Assembly (NCBI GenBank): GCA_002329155.1
Contig: DCXY01000049.1
Location: 1 to 64,000 of the forward strand
Source of the DNA: Stenotrophomonas sp. UBA2124
Lineage (GTDB): Bacteria > Pseudomonadota > Gammaproteobacteria > Xanthomonadales > Xanthomonadaceae
Direction of reading: 5' to 3'
Length of the DNA: 64,000 nt
Below the pieces are notes generated by a model. The model had not been told where the DNA came from, did not search any database, and saw only the letters and a list, made by a program, of their open reading frames with translations. Positions 26,301-34,156 of this stretch are shown in pieces. Position 1 is the stretch's first letter. Each line of letters opens with the position of its first letter. The translations under genes and the position numbers were made by a program.

Positions 26301-26523
26301 CGCGTGCGTTGTAACGGCCCGAAGCGTCGGTGGTCGCACGGCTGACCGTGCCCGACTCGACGTGGGTGATGGTGACTTCAGCACCGACAACCGGCTGGCC
26401 GCCGTTGTTGGTGACCTGGCCGCCGACGCCGGCGGAGGTGCTCTGGGCGAAAGCCGGGGCAGCAGCAAGCGCTGCCACGAGACCAAGAGCAAGCTTGGAC
26501 ATCCGGATGCGAGGATGGTTCAT
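23314..26523 (-). CDS. Oar-like TonB-dependent receptor with carboxypeptidase regulatory-like domain
   Basis: 1069 residues from the ATG at 26521-26523. Signal peptide MNHPRIRMSKLALGLVAALA ends in AFAQ. Residues about 30-115 form a carboxypeptidase-regulatory-like beta-sandwich (GGQPVVGAEVTITHVESGTV, SGRYNARGLRVGGPYTI). The plug follows (RETMDALPSANRNIQDYIRLDP, RIDGIGAGDPFGLESNN, INAVTKSGTNEFHG), then a large beta-barrel ending in KYKF with the terminal Phe. This is the Oar/OmpA-like receptor architecture abundant in Xanthomonadaceae. The substrate is unknown; Oar homologues export or import proteinaceous or polymeric cargo. No TonB, ExbBD or enzyme partner lies nearby. The 218-bp upstream gap suggests a long leader. 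Confidence 0.92.
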   Translation of the reverse strand: MNHPRIRMSKLALGLVAALAAAPAFAQSTSAGVGGQVTNNGGQPVVGAEVTITHVESGTVSRATTDASGRYNARGLRVGGPYTITITKSGEGTKTEDGVYLNLNQVNTVNAALAGDVAATTLEAVQVMAVGGGSEIFSANKMGTGSNVTRETMDALPSANRNIQDYIRLDPRISQVSKADGAISAGGQNTRFNAIRIDGIGAGDPFGLESNNLPTERQPVSMDAIQEINIDLANYDTTIFGGTGAVINAVTKSGTNEFHGTVYGSYRDKDMVRTRLEGDRNDFSGFKDEKTYGMTFGGPIVKDKLFFFANYEKYERAAPGVSTQGTPFGRTINDSDISAVRQHMQGLGYDVGGLTAQDSKTEIEEYAVKLDWNINESHRAALRYNKMEQSVMRFPGLGNSSLSLASYWYAQPKTYETWMGELFSDWSDNFSTEFKVAYKDYSATREPVIDMPQISINFGNDRLFFGTEQNSHVNIVESKELSAFGAGTWYVGDHTFKFGFDYSDNDLMNFYGRNLNGVYEFSSLTDFLANKPSRYMRRAPTANGSISDIPAKFQLKNTGLFVQDTWAVNYNLSLMFGVRVDMPDFSDQRLYNPRIESLYGYNNTKLPDDALVQPRFGFNYTFDSDRPTQLRGGVGLFGGAAPNVWLAGAYQNTGLNYIEYDEKNPVGFNPGIVNPYTPAGGPASGRMNVDIIEPGTKLPSVWKANLAFDHELPWYGIVASAEVLFTKVKDALYFERLDIMGPTKYGMDGRALYWNAAGYDVNNVYIDKGSFQGITDGKNGAGNRANRPKDIGDVMLLRNTDKGGSSQATFALSKPMTENWGWSLGYTYTKAKEVSSLTSSQNTSNWNNTLIFNANENVDYNSRYAIKDRVTGTVEWKHNFFGDNATRVGLFYEGRSGRPFSYIFYNDVDGDGAATNDLFYVPSGYGDVLWTGGAAMEKKFFDWLDANPDLAGYKGQVVPANSHRAKWINSFDMRISQELPGFMKGHKTELALDIMNVGNLLNKKWGLIDDYGFYSTRRVARYAGVDPATGKYIYQFGGTDNAQIQENNNDKGNTAVSRWSMMLSLKYKF

Positions 26524-26741
26524 TTTTGGGTAGCCTCGAAACGAGTTGGCGATTGAGAAAAAACGCGATCCATCAGCCCCGGGGTCAACCGGGCGCCTGA
26601 TCGGCTTGAATCTGGGGGTCCCTTCCGATGCGGTTACAGCCGCAACGGTTAAGATAAGGTTAACACGGTAAAGTCCGAATATGACCGCACAAAGACAGCA
26701 ATCTTGCAGCGCAACAAAGCTGAACTCATTCAATCAATGAC

Positions 26742-27335
26742 TTAGCGGATCGTGGCCAGATAGGTTCCCAGCCCATCGAGCAACATCTGGACCGAAATGG
26801 CGACCAGAAGCATGCCCATCAGCCGCTCCAGCGCGGTCAACGCGCGGGCCCCGAGCAGCTTGTATAGCAGCGTAGCGGACATCAGGATGACAGCGGTAGC
26901 ACCCCAGGCCAGAAGCAAGGCCAGGCTCCAGTCACCCAGACGGTCCGGTTCGTTGCTGCCCATCAACATCACCGCCGCCATGCCCGAAGGGCCGGCCACC
27001 AGCGGGATGGCCATCGGCACGATGAAGGGCTCGCCGTCGGGCACCGCGCCCATCAGCCCTTCCGGGCGCGGGAAGATCATGCGGATGCCGATCAGGAACA
27101 GCACGATGCCGCCGGCGATCGCCACCGATTCCTGCCTCAGGTGCATCAGCTCCAGCGCGTACTTGCCGCCCCACAGGAAGCCCATGAGCACCGCCAGCGC
27201 GATCAGCAGCTCGCGCACCAGCACGATGCGCTGGCGCTTGGGCGCCAGCGGCTTGAGCAGGCTCAGGAACACCGGGATGTTGCCCAGCGGGTCCAGAATC
27301 AGAAACAGCAGCAGGGCTGCCGACAGAATGGTCAC
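26742..27335 (-). CDS. MarC/YhgN-family membrane protein
   Basis: 197 residues starting at a GTG (27333-27335) that overlaps the upstream SDR stop (GTGA). The ATG further upstream would extend into the SDR gene. Six hydrophobic segments fit the MarC fold; LLFLILDPLGNIPVFLSLLKPLAPKRQR, GIVLFLIGIRMIFP and IVPMAIPLVAGPSGMAAVML are family signatures, closest in feel to E. coli YhgN. Function remains unclear despite the old multiple-antibiotic-resistance label; an NAAT transporter name has been used. Coupled translation with the SDR gene suggests they are expressed together. Confidence 0.87.
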   Translation of the reverse strand: MTILSAALLLFLILDPLGNIPVFLSLLKPLAPKRQRIVLVRELLIALAVLMGFLWGGKYALELMHLRQESVAIAGGIVLFLIGIRMIFPRPEGLMGAVPDGEPFIVPMAIPLVAGPSGMAAVMLMGSNEPDRLGDWSLALLLAWGATAVILMSATLLYKLLGARALTALERLMGMLLVAISVQMLLDGLGTYLATIR

Positions 27336-28075
27336 GGGGTGGCTTCCAGCACCTTGCCGCGCCAGTCCGCGCCCCGGGCTGACAACAGTGTCACGCACGC
27401 CGCCGCATAGGCCGAGGGGTCCACCGCCACCGTGTCTTCCTCATGGGTGAAGGCGCGTGCGCGCAGGCCGGTACGCATCGGCCCCGGCTGCACGCCACTC
27501 ACCCGCACCGCGCTGTTGCGCAGCTCATGGGCAAGCGTGTCGATCAGGCCACGCAGGCCGTACTGGGCCACGCCATAGCCGCCCCAATAGGCCCGCCCTA
27601 CCCGCTCGGGGTCGTCCAGGCTGAACACCACGGCCGCGTCGTCGCGCTCGCGCAGCAACGGCAGGCAGGCCTGGGTGAGCCAGGCACGGGCGGTCAGGTT
27701 GATGTGGATGGCCCGCGCGAAGGCCGCCGGGTCGCCCAGTGCAAACGGTGTCAGGCCCGGGAAATTGGCCGCGCAGTGCAGCAGGCCGTCCAGCCGGCCC
27801 AGCTCCGCACCGAGGCGCTCGGCCAAAGTGACGTAGTCGTCCGGCGTGGCACCCTCCAGATCCAGCGGGTACAGCAGCGGCTCCGGCCCAAGCTGGGCCA
27901 CGGCGTCATAGACGCGGTTGAGCTTGGCCACCTTGCGTCCCAGCAGCACCACGGTGGCGCCGGCGGCGGCACAGGCCTTGGCCGCTGCGCTGCCTAGGCC
28001 ACCGGCAGCGCCGGAAACCAGTACCACGCGGCCCTGCAGATCAGGTTGCACCACCGCCTCGGCCACGGCGCTCAC
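27332..28075 (-). CDS. YciK-like SDR protein with degenerate active site
   Basis: 247 residues. VLVSGAAGGLGSAAAKA (Gly22-Gly28) is the cofactor-binding glycine motif, HCAANF follows the fourth strand, and HINLTAR holds Asn126. The position of the catalytic Tyr reads YGVAQ (Tyr167, Gln171) where SDRs have YxxxK. The segment before it reads FSLDDPERVGRAYWGGY, putting Asp at the usual Ser position (154). Two of the tetrad are therefore missing. Family resemblance is to YciK. It may bind nucleotide without standard oxidoreductase chemistry. It overlaps marC downstream and the grxD stop upstream (28072-28075), forming a grxD-SDR-marC operon. Confidence 0.85.
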   Translation of the reverse strand: MSAVAEAVVQPDLQGRVVLVSGAAGGLGSAAAKACAAAGATVVLLGRKVAKLNRVYDAVAQLGPEPLLYPLDLEGATPDDYVTLAERLGAELGRLDGLLHCAANFPGLTPFALGDPAAFARAIHINLTARAWLTQACLPLLRERDDAAVVFSLDDPERVGRAYWGGYGVAQYGLRGLIDTLAHELRNSAVRVSGVQPGPMRTGLRARAFTHEEDTVAVDPSAYAAACVTLLSARGADWRGKVLEATP

Positions 28076-28392
28076 GCCTGCCCCGCCTCGGCGACGATGC
28101 GCTTGAGCTCGCCGGACTCCAGCAGCTCCAGGATGATGTCGCAGCCGCCGATCAGCTCACCGTGCATGAAGAACTGCGGGAAGGTCGGCAGGTTGGAATA
28201 GCGCGGCAGGTTGGCACGGATTTCCGGAAACTCCAGCACGTTGACCGTGCGCAGCCCGGTGGCACCGGCAGCCATCAAGGCCTGTACCGCGCGGCTGGAA
28301 TAGCCGCACATCGGGTACTGCGGCGTACCCTTCATGAACAGAACAAGCGGATGCTGGTCCACTTCGGCCTGGATTTGTTCCATCAACGGCAT
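28072..28392 (-). CDS. grxD: Grx4-type monothiol glutaredoxin (CGYS)
   Basis: 106 residues from the ATG at 28390-28392, with AGGGAG seven bases upstream. LVLFMKGTPQYPMCGYSSRAVQAL has a single active-site Cys29 in a CGYS motif instead of the usual CGFS. PTFPQFFMHGELIGGCDIILEL is the glutathione-binding and C-terminal signature. Grx4 proteins carry [2Fe-2S] clusters, often with BolA, and deliver them in Fe-S assembly. Phe to Tyr next to the Cys is conservative. It diverges from sodB across 119 bp, an oxidative-stress and iron pairing. Confidence 0.93.
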   Translation of the reverse strand: MPLMEQIQAEVDQHPLVLFMKGTPQYPMCGYSSRAVQALMAAGATGLRTVNVLEFPEIRANLPRYSNLPTFPQFFMHGELIGGCDIILELLESGELKRIVAEAGQA

Positions 28393-28511
28393 ACGAATTC
28401 TCCCTGCTACAGCGAAAGAACGGCCCGTCCTGGTCGGATAGACTTCCCGTAGCCGCAGATTGTAAGCCGAGCAGGCCCATTCCCGGCGCCCTGCCACCAA
28501 AAGATTGCACA

Positions 28512-29090
28512 ATGCCCGTCGAACTGCCCGAACTGCCCTACTCCCGTACCGCGCTGCAGCCGCATATATCCGCTGAAACGCTGGACCTGCACCACGGGGG
28601 CCACCACCGCGCCTATGTGGACAAGGTCAACGCCGCCATCGCCGGTACCGAGATGGAGGCGCTGCCACTGGAGGACATCGTGCGCAGCAGCCAGGGCAGC
28701 CTGTTCGAGGCGGCCGCGCAGGCGTGGAACCATGCCTTCTACTGGCAGTGCCTGCACCCGCGCGCCGCCGGCGAGCCGCACGGTGCACTGGCCGAGCGCA
28801 TCAACCGCCAGTATGGCGACGTGCAGAAGCTGCGCGATGAATTCAACCGCGCCGCGCTGGCGGTGTTCGGCTCTGGCTGGGCGTGGCTGGTGCAACACCC
28901 GGACGGCAGGCTGGCGGTGGTCACCACGCGCAATGCCAATACGCCACTGACCGGCAACAGCACGCCGCTGCTGGCCTGCGATGTATGGGAGCACGCCTAC
29001 TACACCGACTACCAGAACGAACGGGCACGGTACCTGGAGGCGTTCTGGAAGGTAGTGAACTGGGATTTTGTCAGTTCGCAGTTGCGGTAA
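28512..29090 (+). CDS. sodB: Superoxide dismutase [Fe]
   Basis: 192 residues. Converts superoxide to O2 and H2O2 in the cytoplasm. Metal ligands are visible: His27 (LDLHHGGHH), His74 (AWNHAFYW), and Asp and His in ACDVWEHAYYTDYQN. Tyr35 is the second-shell Tyr. Gln70 in AQAWNHAFYW is the position favouring iron-type over manganese-type enzymes. Length matches SodB. The gene starts 119 bp from divergent grxD. No convincing Fur box was seen in the gap. Confidence 0.94.
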   Translation: MPVELPELPYSRTALQPHISAETLDLHHGGHHRAYVDKVNAAIAGTEMEALPLEDIVRSSQGSLFEAAAQAWNHAFYWQCLHPRAAGEPHGALAERINRQYGDVQKLRDEFNRAALAVFGSGWAWLVQHPDGRLAVVTTRNANTPLTGNSTPLLACDVWEHAYYTDYQNERARYLEAFWKVVNWDFVSSQLR

Positions 29091-29137
29091 GTGGCGGCGG
29101 CTCGGCGCAGGCTGTGCAGCGGCAAAAGCCGGGGGCG

Positions 29138-29160
29138 ATTCCCGCCTGCGCGAGAATGAC
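29138..29160. repeat. Second copy of the CCCGC...ATGAC palindrome
   Basis: ATTCCCGC and GCGAGAAT arms with a CTGC loop followed by GACGG, imperfect but like the element at 2686-2710. It lies after sodB and may end that transcript. Confidence 0.55.
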
Positions 29161-29221
29161 GGCTTCTGAAGTAATGTGGCAGCCTTGGCGCAGGCGCGCT
29201 TCGACGCGCCGCCATCCCCAC

Positions 29222-29557
29222 TCACTCATGCGCTGCCACCGCATCCAGCACGCGGGCCGAATAGACCATCGCCGCACCTGCGTTGAGCGCGACCGCTACG
29301 CCAAGCGCTTCCGCGATCTCTTCGCGGTCGGCACCCTGCTTCAGCGCGGCATCCACATGCGTGGTGATGCAGCCATCGCAGCGCGTGGTGACGGCCACCG
29401 CCAGCGCGATCAACTCACGGGTCTTGCCGTCCAGGCGATTGGTCTGCGCGCCTGCGCCGCTGAGGGTGAGGTAACCCTTCAGCGTGTCCGGCGAGAGCTT
29501 GCCGAACTCACCGATGCGGCCCTTCAGTTCACGCCGGTAGGCATTCCAGTCGAGCAT
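29222..29557 (-). CDS. Carboxymuconolactone decarboxylase (AhpD-like) family protein
   Basis: 111 residues, start ATG with GGAG upstream. The motif TRCDGCITTHVDAALKQGADREEIAEAL holds CxxC plus a downstream His, the redox and proton-relay residues of AhpD-like CMD proteins. TRELIALAVAV precedes it. Small CMD proteins of this kind act in peroxide defence or as lactone decarboxylases; the CxxCxxxH set favours the redox role. It stands alone between sodB and purK. Confidence 0.88.
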   Translation of the reverse strand: MLDWNAYRRELKGRIGEFGKLSPDTLKGYLTLSGAGAQTNRLDGKTRELIALAVAVTTRCDGCITTHVDAALKQGADREEIAEALGVAVALNAGAAMVYSARVLDAVAAHE

Positions 29558-29604
29558 GGCGAGGTTCTCCGGTGAAAGACCAGAGAACCTTACGCCCGTC
29601 CGTC

Positions 29605-30765
29605 TTACGCGCGCGTCACGCCACCGCGACGCAGGGTTTCCACCACCGGTGCCACCTGCGCCTGCCGGCCCAGTGAGGTGCCCACGCGTTCCAGCGCATC
29701 GGCCAATGCCACCACGTCGTCGTCACGCAGATTGGCGTGGCCAACCTTGCGCCCTTCGCGCGCCTGTTTGCCGTAATCGTGCCAGTGGCCGGATGGCTCG
29801 GACAGCACAGCGGCCGGCTCGGGCATCTGCCCTATCCAGTTGAGCATGCAGGCATGGCCCAGCATGCGGGTGTCGCCCAGCGGCAGGCCCAGCACTGCAC
29901 GCAGGTGGTTCTCGAACTGCGAGGTCTCGGCGCCGTCGCTGGTCCAGTGGCCCGAGTTGTGCACGCGCGGCGCCATCTCGTTGGCCAGCAGCTCGTCACC
30001 ACGGCAGAACAACTCAAGCGCGAACACGCCCACATAGTCCAGCCGCTCAGCCACGCGGCGCGCGTAGGCAATGGCGGTGTCGTGCTGCGCCGCAGATGCC
30101 GCTGCCGGTGCAAGGCTGGCAGACAGCACACCGTCCACATGCCAGTTGCCGGTCAGCGGCCAGGCGCGGAATTGCCCATCACGGCTGCGCACCGCAACCA
30201 CGCTCACTTCCCGATCGAACGCGACAAAACCTTCCAGAATCAGCCCGGTCTTTTCAACCTGCGGCCCCAGCGCCTGCCATGCCGCATCAATGTCGGCCTG
30301 GCTGCGGATGCGGAACTGGCCCTTGCCGTCGTAGCCCAGCCGGCGCGTCTTGAGGATGCACGGCGTGCCGAATTCGGCCACCTTCGCGGCCAGCTCGTCG
30401 CGACTGCGGATGTCGGCAAACGGCGGCAGTGCGATGCCCAGTTCTTGGAACAGGGTCTTCTCGCTCAGCCGGTCCTGCGCCACGGCCAGTGCGGCCGGGT
30501 TCGGGAACACCGGCCTGCGCTCGGCCAACCACTGCGCGCTGCTGGCCGGCACGTTCTCGAAATCGAAGGTGATCACGTCCACCTTGGCGGCGAACTCGGC
30601 CAGCGCGGCGCTGTCGTCGAATGCGCCCACCTGCAGCGGTGCCACCTGCCCCGCGCACGCGTCAGCGGCCGGGTCGTACACCACGAAGCGAAGGCCAAGC
30701 GGCGCGCCCGCCAGCACCATCATGCGGGCCAGCTGCCCGCCCCCCAGGATGCCGACGGTGGTCAT
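29605..30765 (-). CDS. purK: 5-(carboxyamino)imidazole ribonucleotide synthase
   Basis: 386 residues, ATP-grasp enzyme converting AIR, bicarbonate and ATP to N5-CAIR in purine synthesis. VGILGGGQLARMMVLAGAPLG at the N-terminus, DVITFDFENVP, TPCILKTRRLGYDGKGQ (ATP loop), ILEGFVAFDREVSVVAVRSRDG, and ELFCRGDELLANEMAPRVHNSGHWTSDGA are all PurK signatures. Its start overlaps the purE stop by ATGA, so the two subunits are coupled. Confidence 0.96.
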   Translation of the reverse strand: MTTVGILGGGQLARMMVLAGAPLGLRFVVYDPAADACAGQVAPLQVGAFDDSAALAEFAAKVDVITFDFENVPASSAQWLAERRPVFPNPAALAVAQDRLSEKTLFQELGIALPPFADIRSRDELAAKVAEFGTPCILKTRRLGYDGKGQFRIRSQADIDAAWQALGPQVEKTGLILEGFVAFDREVSVVAVRSRDGQFRAWPLTGNWHVDGVLSASLAPAAASAAQHDTAIAYARRVAERLDYVGVFALELFCRGDELLANEMAPRVHNSGHWTSDGAETSQFENHLRAVLGLPLGDTRMLGHACMLNWIGQMPEPAAVLSEPSGHWHDYGKQAREGRKVGHANLRDDDVVALADALERVGTSLGRQAQVAPVVETLRRGGVTRA

Positions 30766-31265
30766 TGGCGCGGGTCGTCCGCAGCCATCACGTCATCGGT
30801 CTGGCGGGTGCGGAAACCCTCCAGCGCCACGCCGATTTCCGCATGCGCCGGCGCCAGCATGGCAGCGGCAAACAGCGCCGCATTGGCAGCGCCCGCATTG
30901 CCGATGGCGAAGGTGGCCACCGGGATGCCGGCCGGCATCTGCACGATGGACAGCAGCGAATCCATGCCGTTCAGCGCCTTGGACTGCACCGGCACGCCCA
31001 GCACCGGCACTGCGGTCTTGGCCGCCAGCATGCCCGGCAGGTGCGCGGCACCGCCGGCCCCGGCGATGATGGCGCGCAGGCCGCGCGGGCCCGCCTGTTC
31101 GGCATAGCTGAACAACACGTCCGGCGTGCGATGCGCCGAAACCACCTTCACTTCATAGGGAACACCCAGCGCGTCGAGCTTCTGGGCAGCGTGCTGCATG
31201 GTTTCCCAATCCGAACGGGAACCCATGACGATGCCGACAAGCGGCACGGAGGGGTTGGGGGTCAT
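30762..31265 (-). CDS. purE: N5-carboxyaminoimidazole ribonucleotide mutase
   Basis: 167 residues. Moves the carboxyl group from N5 to C4 of the imidazole ring, the step after PurK. VGIVMGSRSDWETMQHA and YEVKVVSAHRTPD are the substrate-binding motifs, IIAGAGGAAHLPGMLAAKT and VPVLGVPVQSKALNGMDSLLSIVQMP follow. First gene of purEK; the promoter must lie in the 59 bp shared with the divergent trm112-like gene. Confidence 0.97.
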   Translation of the reverse strand: MTPNPSVPLVGIVMGSRSDWETMQHAAQKLDALGVPYEVKVVSAHRTPDVLFSYAEQAGPRGLRAIIAGAGGAAHLPGMLAAKTAVPVLGVPVQSKALNGMDSLLSIVQMPAGIPVATFAIGNAGAANAALFAAAMLAPAHAEIGVALEGFRTRQTDDVMAADDPRQ

Positions 31266-31324
31266 TGGCCGTCACCTGCTGCAAAGACGTATTCTAGCCT
31301 CCTTCCCCGCAAGACCACGACCTG

Positions 31325-31594
31325 ATGGACCGCAAACTGCTAGATCTGCTCGTCTCGCCCGACACCCGCCAGCCGCTGGCCCAGCTGGAAAGTGCCGGCC
31401 TGGAAGCCCTGAACCGCGCCATCGCCGCAGGCGGCGTGACCCGTGCCGACGACAGCGCCCAGGACCAGCCGCTGCGCGAGGCGCTCATCACCCGTGACCG
31501 CAAGCAGGTGTTCCGCGTGGAGGATGGCATCCCGGTGCTGCTTGCCGAAGAGGCCATCGCCACCGCGCAGATCGCCGGCTTCCCGGGCGCCTGA
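31325..31594 (+). CDS. Trm112-family protein
   Basis: 89 residues. DRKLLDLLVSPDTRQPL and VFRVEDGIPVLLAEEA frame a YcaR/Trm112-like zinc-ribbon fold; the Cys ligands of archaeal and eukaryotic members are replaced here, as in many proteobacterial ones. In eukaryotes Trm112 activates methyltransferases; the bacterial role is unsettled. nadC follows after 3 bp, so they are co-transcribed. Confidence 0.85.
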   Translation: MDRKLLDLLVSPDTRQPLAQLESAGLEALNRAIAAGGVTRADDSAQDQPLREALITRDRKQVFRVEDGIPVLLAEEAIATAQIAGFPGA

Positions 31595-31597
31595 GCC

Positions 31598-32455
31598 ATG
31601 CTGCCGCACCCGCCCGCCGCGCCGCCGCAGGCGCAGATTGATGCCGATGTGGCCCGCGCCCTGGCCGAGGACATCGGCAGCGGTGACGTCACCGCCGCGC
31701 TGCTGCCCGACAGCGACGACATCGCCTACCTGCTGTGCAAACAGGACGCGGTGATTGCTGGCCGGCCGTGGTTCGACGCCACCCACCGTGCGCTCGACCC
31801 GCAGGTGCGCATCCACTGGCGGGTGCTGGAAGGTGACCACGTCAAGGCCGGCACCGTGCTGGCCACACTCGAAGGCCGCAGCCGCAGCCTGGTCAGCGCC
31901 GAGCGCACCTCGCTCAACTTCCTGCAGACCCTGTCCGGCACCGCCACCACCACCGCGACGTATGTGGCGGCCGTGGCCGGCACTAAGGCGCGCATCCTCG
32001 ATACCCGCAAGACCCTGCCCGGCTTGCGGCTGGCGCAGAAGTACGCGGTGCGTTGCGGCGGCGGCGACAACCACCGCATCGGCCTGTTCGATACGGTGAT
32101 GCTCAAGGAAAACCACATCCGCGCCGCCGGTTCGCTGACCGCCGCCGTGCAGGCCGCACGCGCGCAGCAACCCAGTCTGCCACTGGTGGTGGAAGTGGAA
32201 GACCTGCAGCAGCTGCAGGAAGCCCTGGCCGCCGGCTGCGAGCGCATCCTCATCGATGACTTCACCCCTGCCATGCGCCGCGAGGCGGTACGCACCGCGG
32301 CGGGCCGCATTCCGCTGGAGGTATCGGGCAGCGTCGATCTGACCACGCTGCGCAGCATCGCCGAGGATGGCGTGGACTGCATTTCCATCGGCGGCCTGAC
32401 CAAGCATGTGCAGGCCATCGACCTGTCGTTGAAACTGGGCCCGCCACCGGCCTGA
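31598..32455 (+). CDS. nadC: Nicotinate-nucleotide pyrophosphorylase (carboxylating)
   Basis: 285 residues. Forms NAMN from quinolinate and PRPP in de novo NAD synthesis. LAEDIGSGDVTAALLP is the N-terminal signature, RTSLNFLQTLSGTATTTATYV and KARILDTRKTLPGLRLAQKYAVRCGGGDNHRIGLFDTVMLKENHI the catalytic core (Arg, Lys, His), and EVSGSVDLTTLRSIAEDGVDCISIGGLTKHV the phosphate-binding end. nadA and nadB are not in the window. Confidence 0.97.
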   Translation: MLPHPPAAPPQAQIDADVARALAEDIGSGDVTAALLPDSDDIAYLLCKQDAVIAGRPWFDATHRALDPQVRIHWRVLEGDHVKAGTVLATLEGRSRSLVSAERTSLNFLQTLSGTATTTATYVAAVAGTKARILDTRKTLPGLRLAQKYAVRCGGGDNHRIGLFDTVMLKENHIRAAGSLTAAVQAARAQQPSLPLVVEVEDLQQLQEALAAGCERILIDDFTPAMRREAVRTAAGRIPLEVSGSVDLTTLRSIAEDGVDCISIGGLTKHVQAIDLSLKLGPPPA

Positions 32456-32515
32456 ATCACGGCATCCACACGGCCCGTGCTGCAACACTCTCCCCCTACC
32501 CCCGCGGAGTTGAAC

Positions 32516-33556
32516 GTGGCATATCGCTACCTGTTGTGCGGCCTGGCCCTGCTTGCTCCCAGCATCACCGCCCACGCGGCCGAAGCCTGCGACATTCCAC
32601 CCCGCTTCGGCACCAGCGACATGGCCAAGGCCGTGGTACGTGCGGCCTGCGGCGAGCACCGCCTGTGGTACCGGCCCTTCATCGACCGCGATGGCCGCAT
32701 CGCCAGCCTGGGCGTCACCGAGGCCGAGGCCGAACACCTTGCCGACAACGGCCTGATCGCCTGGCAGCGCGTAGCCGGCTACTGGCGCGAGAGCGGCACG
32801 CTGTCGCCGATGGGCGCCATTCCTGGCGCCTCCAGCTGCATGCAACCGGCAGGCAACCGCTACACCGATACCGACTGCCGCGCCTTCCTCATCGACAACC
32901 CGTGGTCGGCCGCCTTCATCTCCTGGGTGATGACCCGCGCCAACGTGCCCGGCTTCACCCGCTCGCCGCGCCATATCGACTACATCCGCGCGGCCTACCA
33001 GGGCGGCGCCAATGCCATGCCCTACCGGCTGGCCGACCCCGGTGGCGAGAAGCCTGCGCCCGGCGACATGCTGTGCTTCCTGCGCGACCGCAGCACCACG
33101 CTCAACTACGCCGGGCTGGTGCAGGCACTGGGCAGCGGCCGCACGGGCAACTGGAAGACGCATTGCGAGATCGTGGTGTCGGCCAATATGGGGGGCGACC
33201 GCACCCTCTATGCCATCGGCGGCAACGTGGCCAACAGCGTGGTGATGCGCAAGCTGATGCTGGACCGCACCGGCATGCTGGAGCTGCCCGGCAAGGGCAA
33301 CAACGGCGACGCGCAGGTCACTGCGGTGGAAAGCGGTTGTTCGCCGGGGCAGGAGGAAGAATGCAACCTCAACCGCCAGGACTGGGCCGCCCTGCTCAAG
33401 CTCACCGCCACAGCACCGATGCCGGTACCGCTGCCGCCCGGGCCGGCCTCACCCGGCGCGCCGGGCCCTGAGCCAACACCAACCAACTCACCGGCATTCC
33501 CGTCCGCCGCCCCGTTGCCGCCACCACCGGACGAGCCAACTCCGCCGACGCGCTGA
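32516..33556 (+). CDS. Secreted DUF2272 domain protein
   Basis: 346 residues from a GTG at 32516 with GGAG seven bases upstream; the ATG at 32477 would break the signal peptide. Signal VAYRYLLCGLALLAPSITAHA. The DUF2272 region has NPWSAAFISWVMTRANVPGF and KPAPGDMLCFLRDRS, plus HCEIVV. This resembles amidase-type (NlpC/P60-like) folds with Cys/His pairs but no proven chemistry. The last 40 residues are Pro-rich (GPASPGAPGPEPTPT...PPPPDEPTPPTR), a likely wall-region linker. A periplasmic role in the cell envelope is a guess. Confidence 0.8.
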   Translation: MAYRYLLCGLALLAPSITAHAAEACDIPPRFGTSDMAKAVVRAACGEHRLWYRPFIDRDGRIASLGVTEAEAEHLADNGLIAWQRVAGYWRESGTLSPMGAIPGASSCMQPAGNRYTDTDCRAFLIDNPWSAAFISWVMTRANVPGFTRSPRHIDYIRAAYQGGANAMPYRLADPGGEKPAPGDMLCFLRDRSTTLNYAGLVQALGSGRTGNWKTHCEIVVSANMGGDRTLYAIGGNVANSVVMRKLMLDRTGMLELPGKGNNGDAQVTAVESGCSPGQEEECNLNRQDWAALLKLTATAPMPVPLPPGPASPGAPGPEPTPTNSPAFPSAAPLPPPPDEPTPPTR

Positions 33557-33586
33557 TGCGTTGTGCTTCTGTAGCCCGGGGCTGTT

Positions 33587-33720
33587 GTAGCCCGGGTAAG
33601 CGCAGCGCACCCGGGAAGCACCACCGACGATGGACACTAACGACGTTTCCGCAACCCAGGCTGTTTGATCGCCCCCATGCGGGAGCGATCCCCCGGGTGC
33701 GCTGCGCTTACCCGGGCTAC
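33587..33720. repeat. Pair of inverted GTAG palindromic repeats
   Basis: A plus-oriented GTAG-CCCGGGT...ACCCGGG element lies at 33587-33615, with a partial head (GTAGCCCGGGG) at 33571, and an inverted copy at 33692-33720 ending CCCGGGCTAC. The pair faces inward with about 76 bp between, a typical REP doublet. It fills the 218-bp gap after the DUF2272 gene. Confidence 0.85.
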
Positions 33721-33774
33721 GGTTGTCGCCAGCCGGTCATCCACCTCGCAGGCGGGATGCCCTAAAGTGTGGGC

Positions 33775-34125
33775 ATGCCTACCCTGCTATTCCTGATGAT
33801 CTTCGGCGCCATCGGTTTCGCGTTCTGGGACCGCTCGCGTGCGGCGGCCGACCGGGCCACCGAGCTGGGCCGCAATGCCTGCCGTGCCGCCGATGTGCAG
33901 TGGCTGGACCAGAGCGTACACGCCACCGGCATCCGCCTGTGCCGGCTGTCCAATGGCTGGCTGGGCTTCGAGCGCAGCTTCCGTTTCGACTATTCCTATG
34001 ACGGCATCGACCGCCACACCGGGCGCATGGTGCTGCGCGGTGGCGAACTGGTCTCCTTTGCCGGCCCGGCCGCCGCGCAGATCAGCCGCCTGCGGCGCAG
34101 CACCGAGGAAGCCGAGGACATCTGA
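33775..34125 (+). CDS. DUF3301 domain protein
   Basis: 116 residues from the ATG at 33775. One N-terminal membrane helix (MPTLLFLMIFGAIGFAFW) is followed by a soluble part with RNACRAADVQWLDQSVHATGIRLCRL, NGWLGFERSFRFDYSYDGIDRHTGRMVLRGG, which is the DUF3301 signature. Function unknown. No operon partner: sspB is convergent. Confidence 0.88.
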   Translation: MPTLLFLMIFGAIGFAFWDRSRAAADRATELGRNACRAADVQWLDQSVHATGIRLCRLSNGWLGFERSFRFDYSYDGIDRHTGRMVLRGGELVSFAGPAAAQISRLRRSTEEAEDI

Positions 34126-34156
34126 GCACGGTCTGCGCCGTTTGCTCATACCCTCC

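Noticed and set aside
28393..28511. Fur box between grxD and sodB
   Set aside because: No convincing GATAATGATAATC-like or inverted-hexamer sequence is visible.
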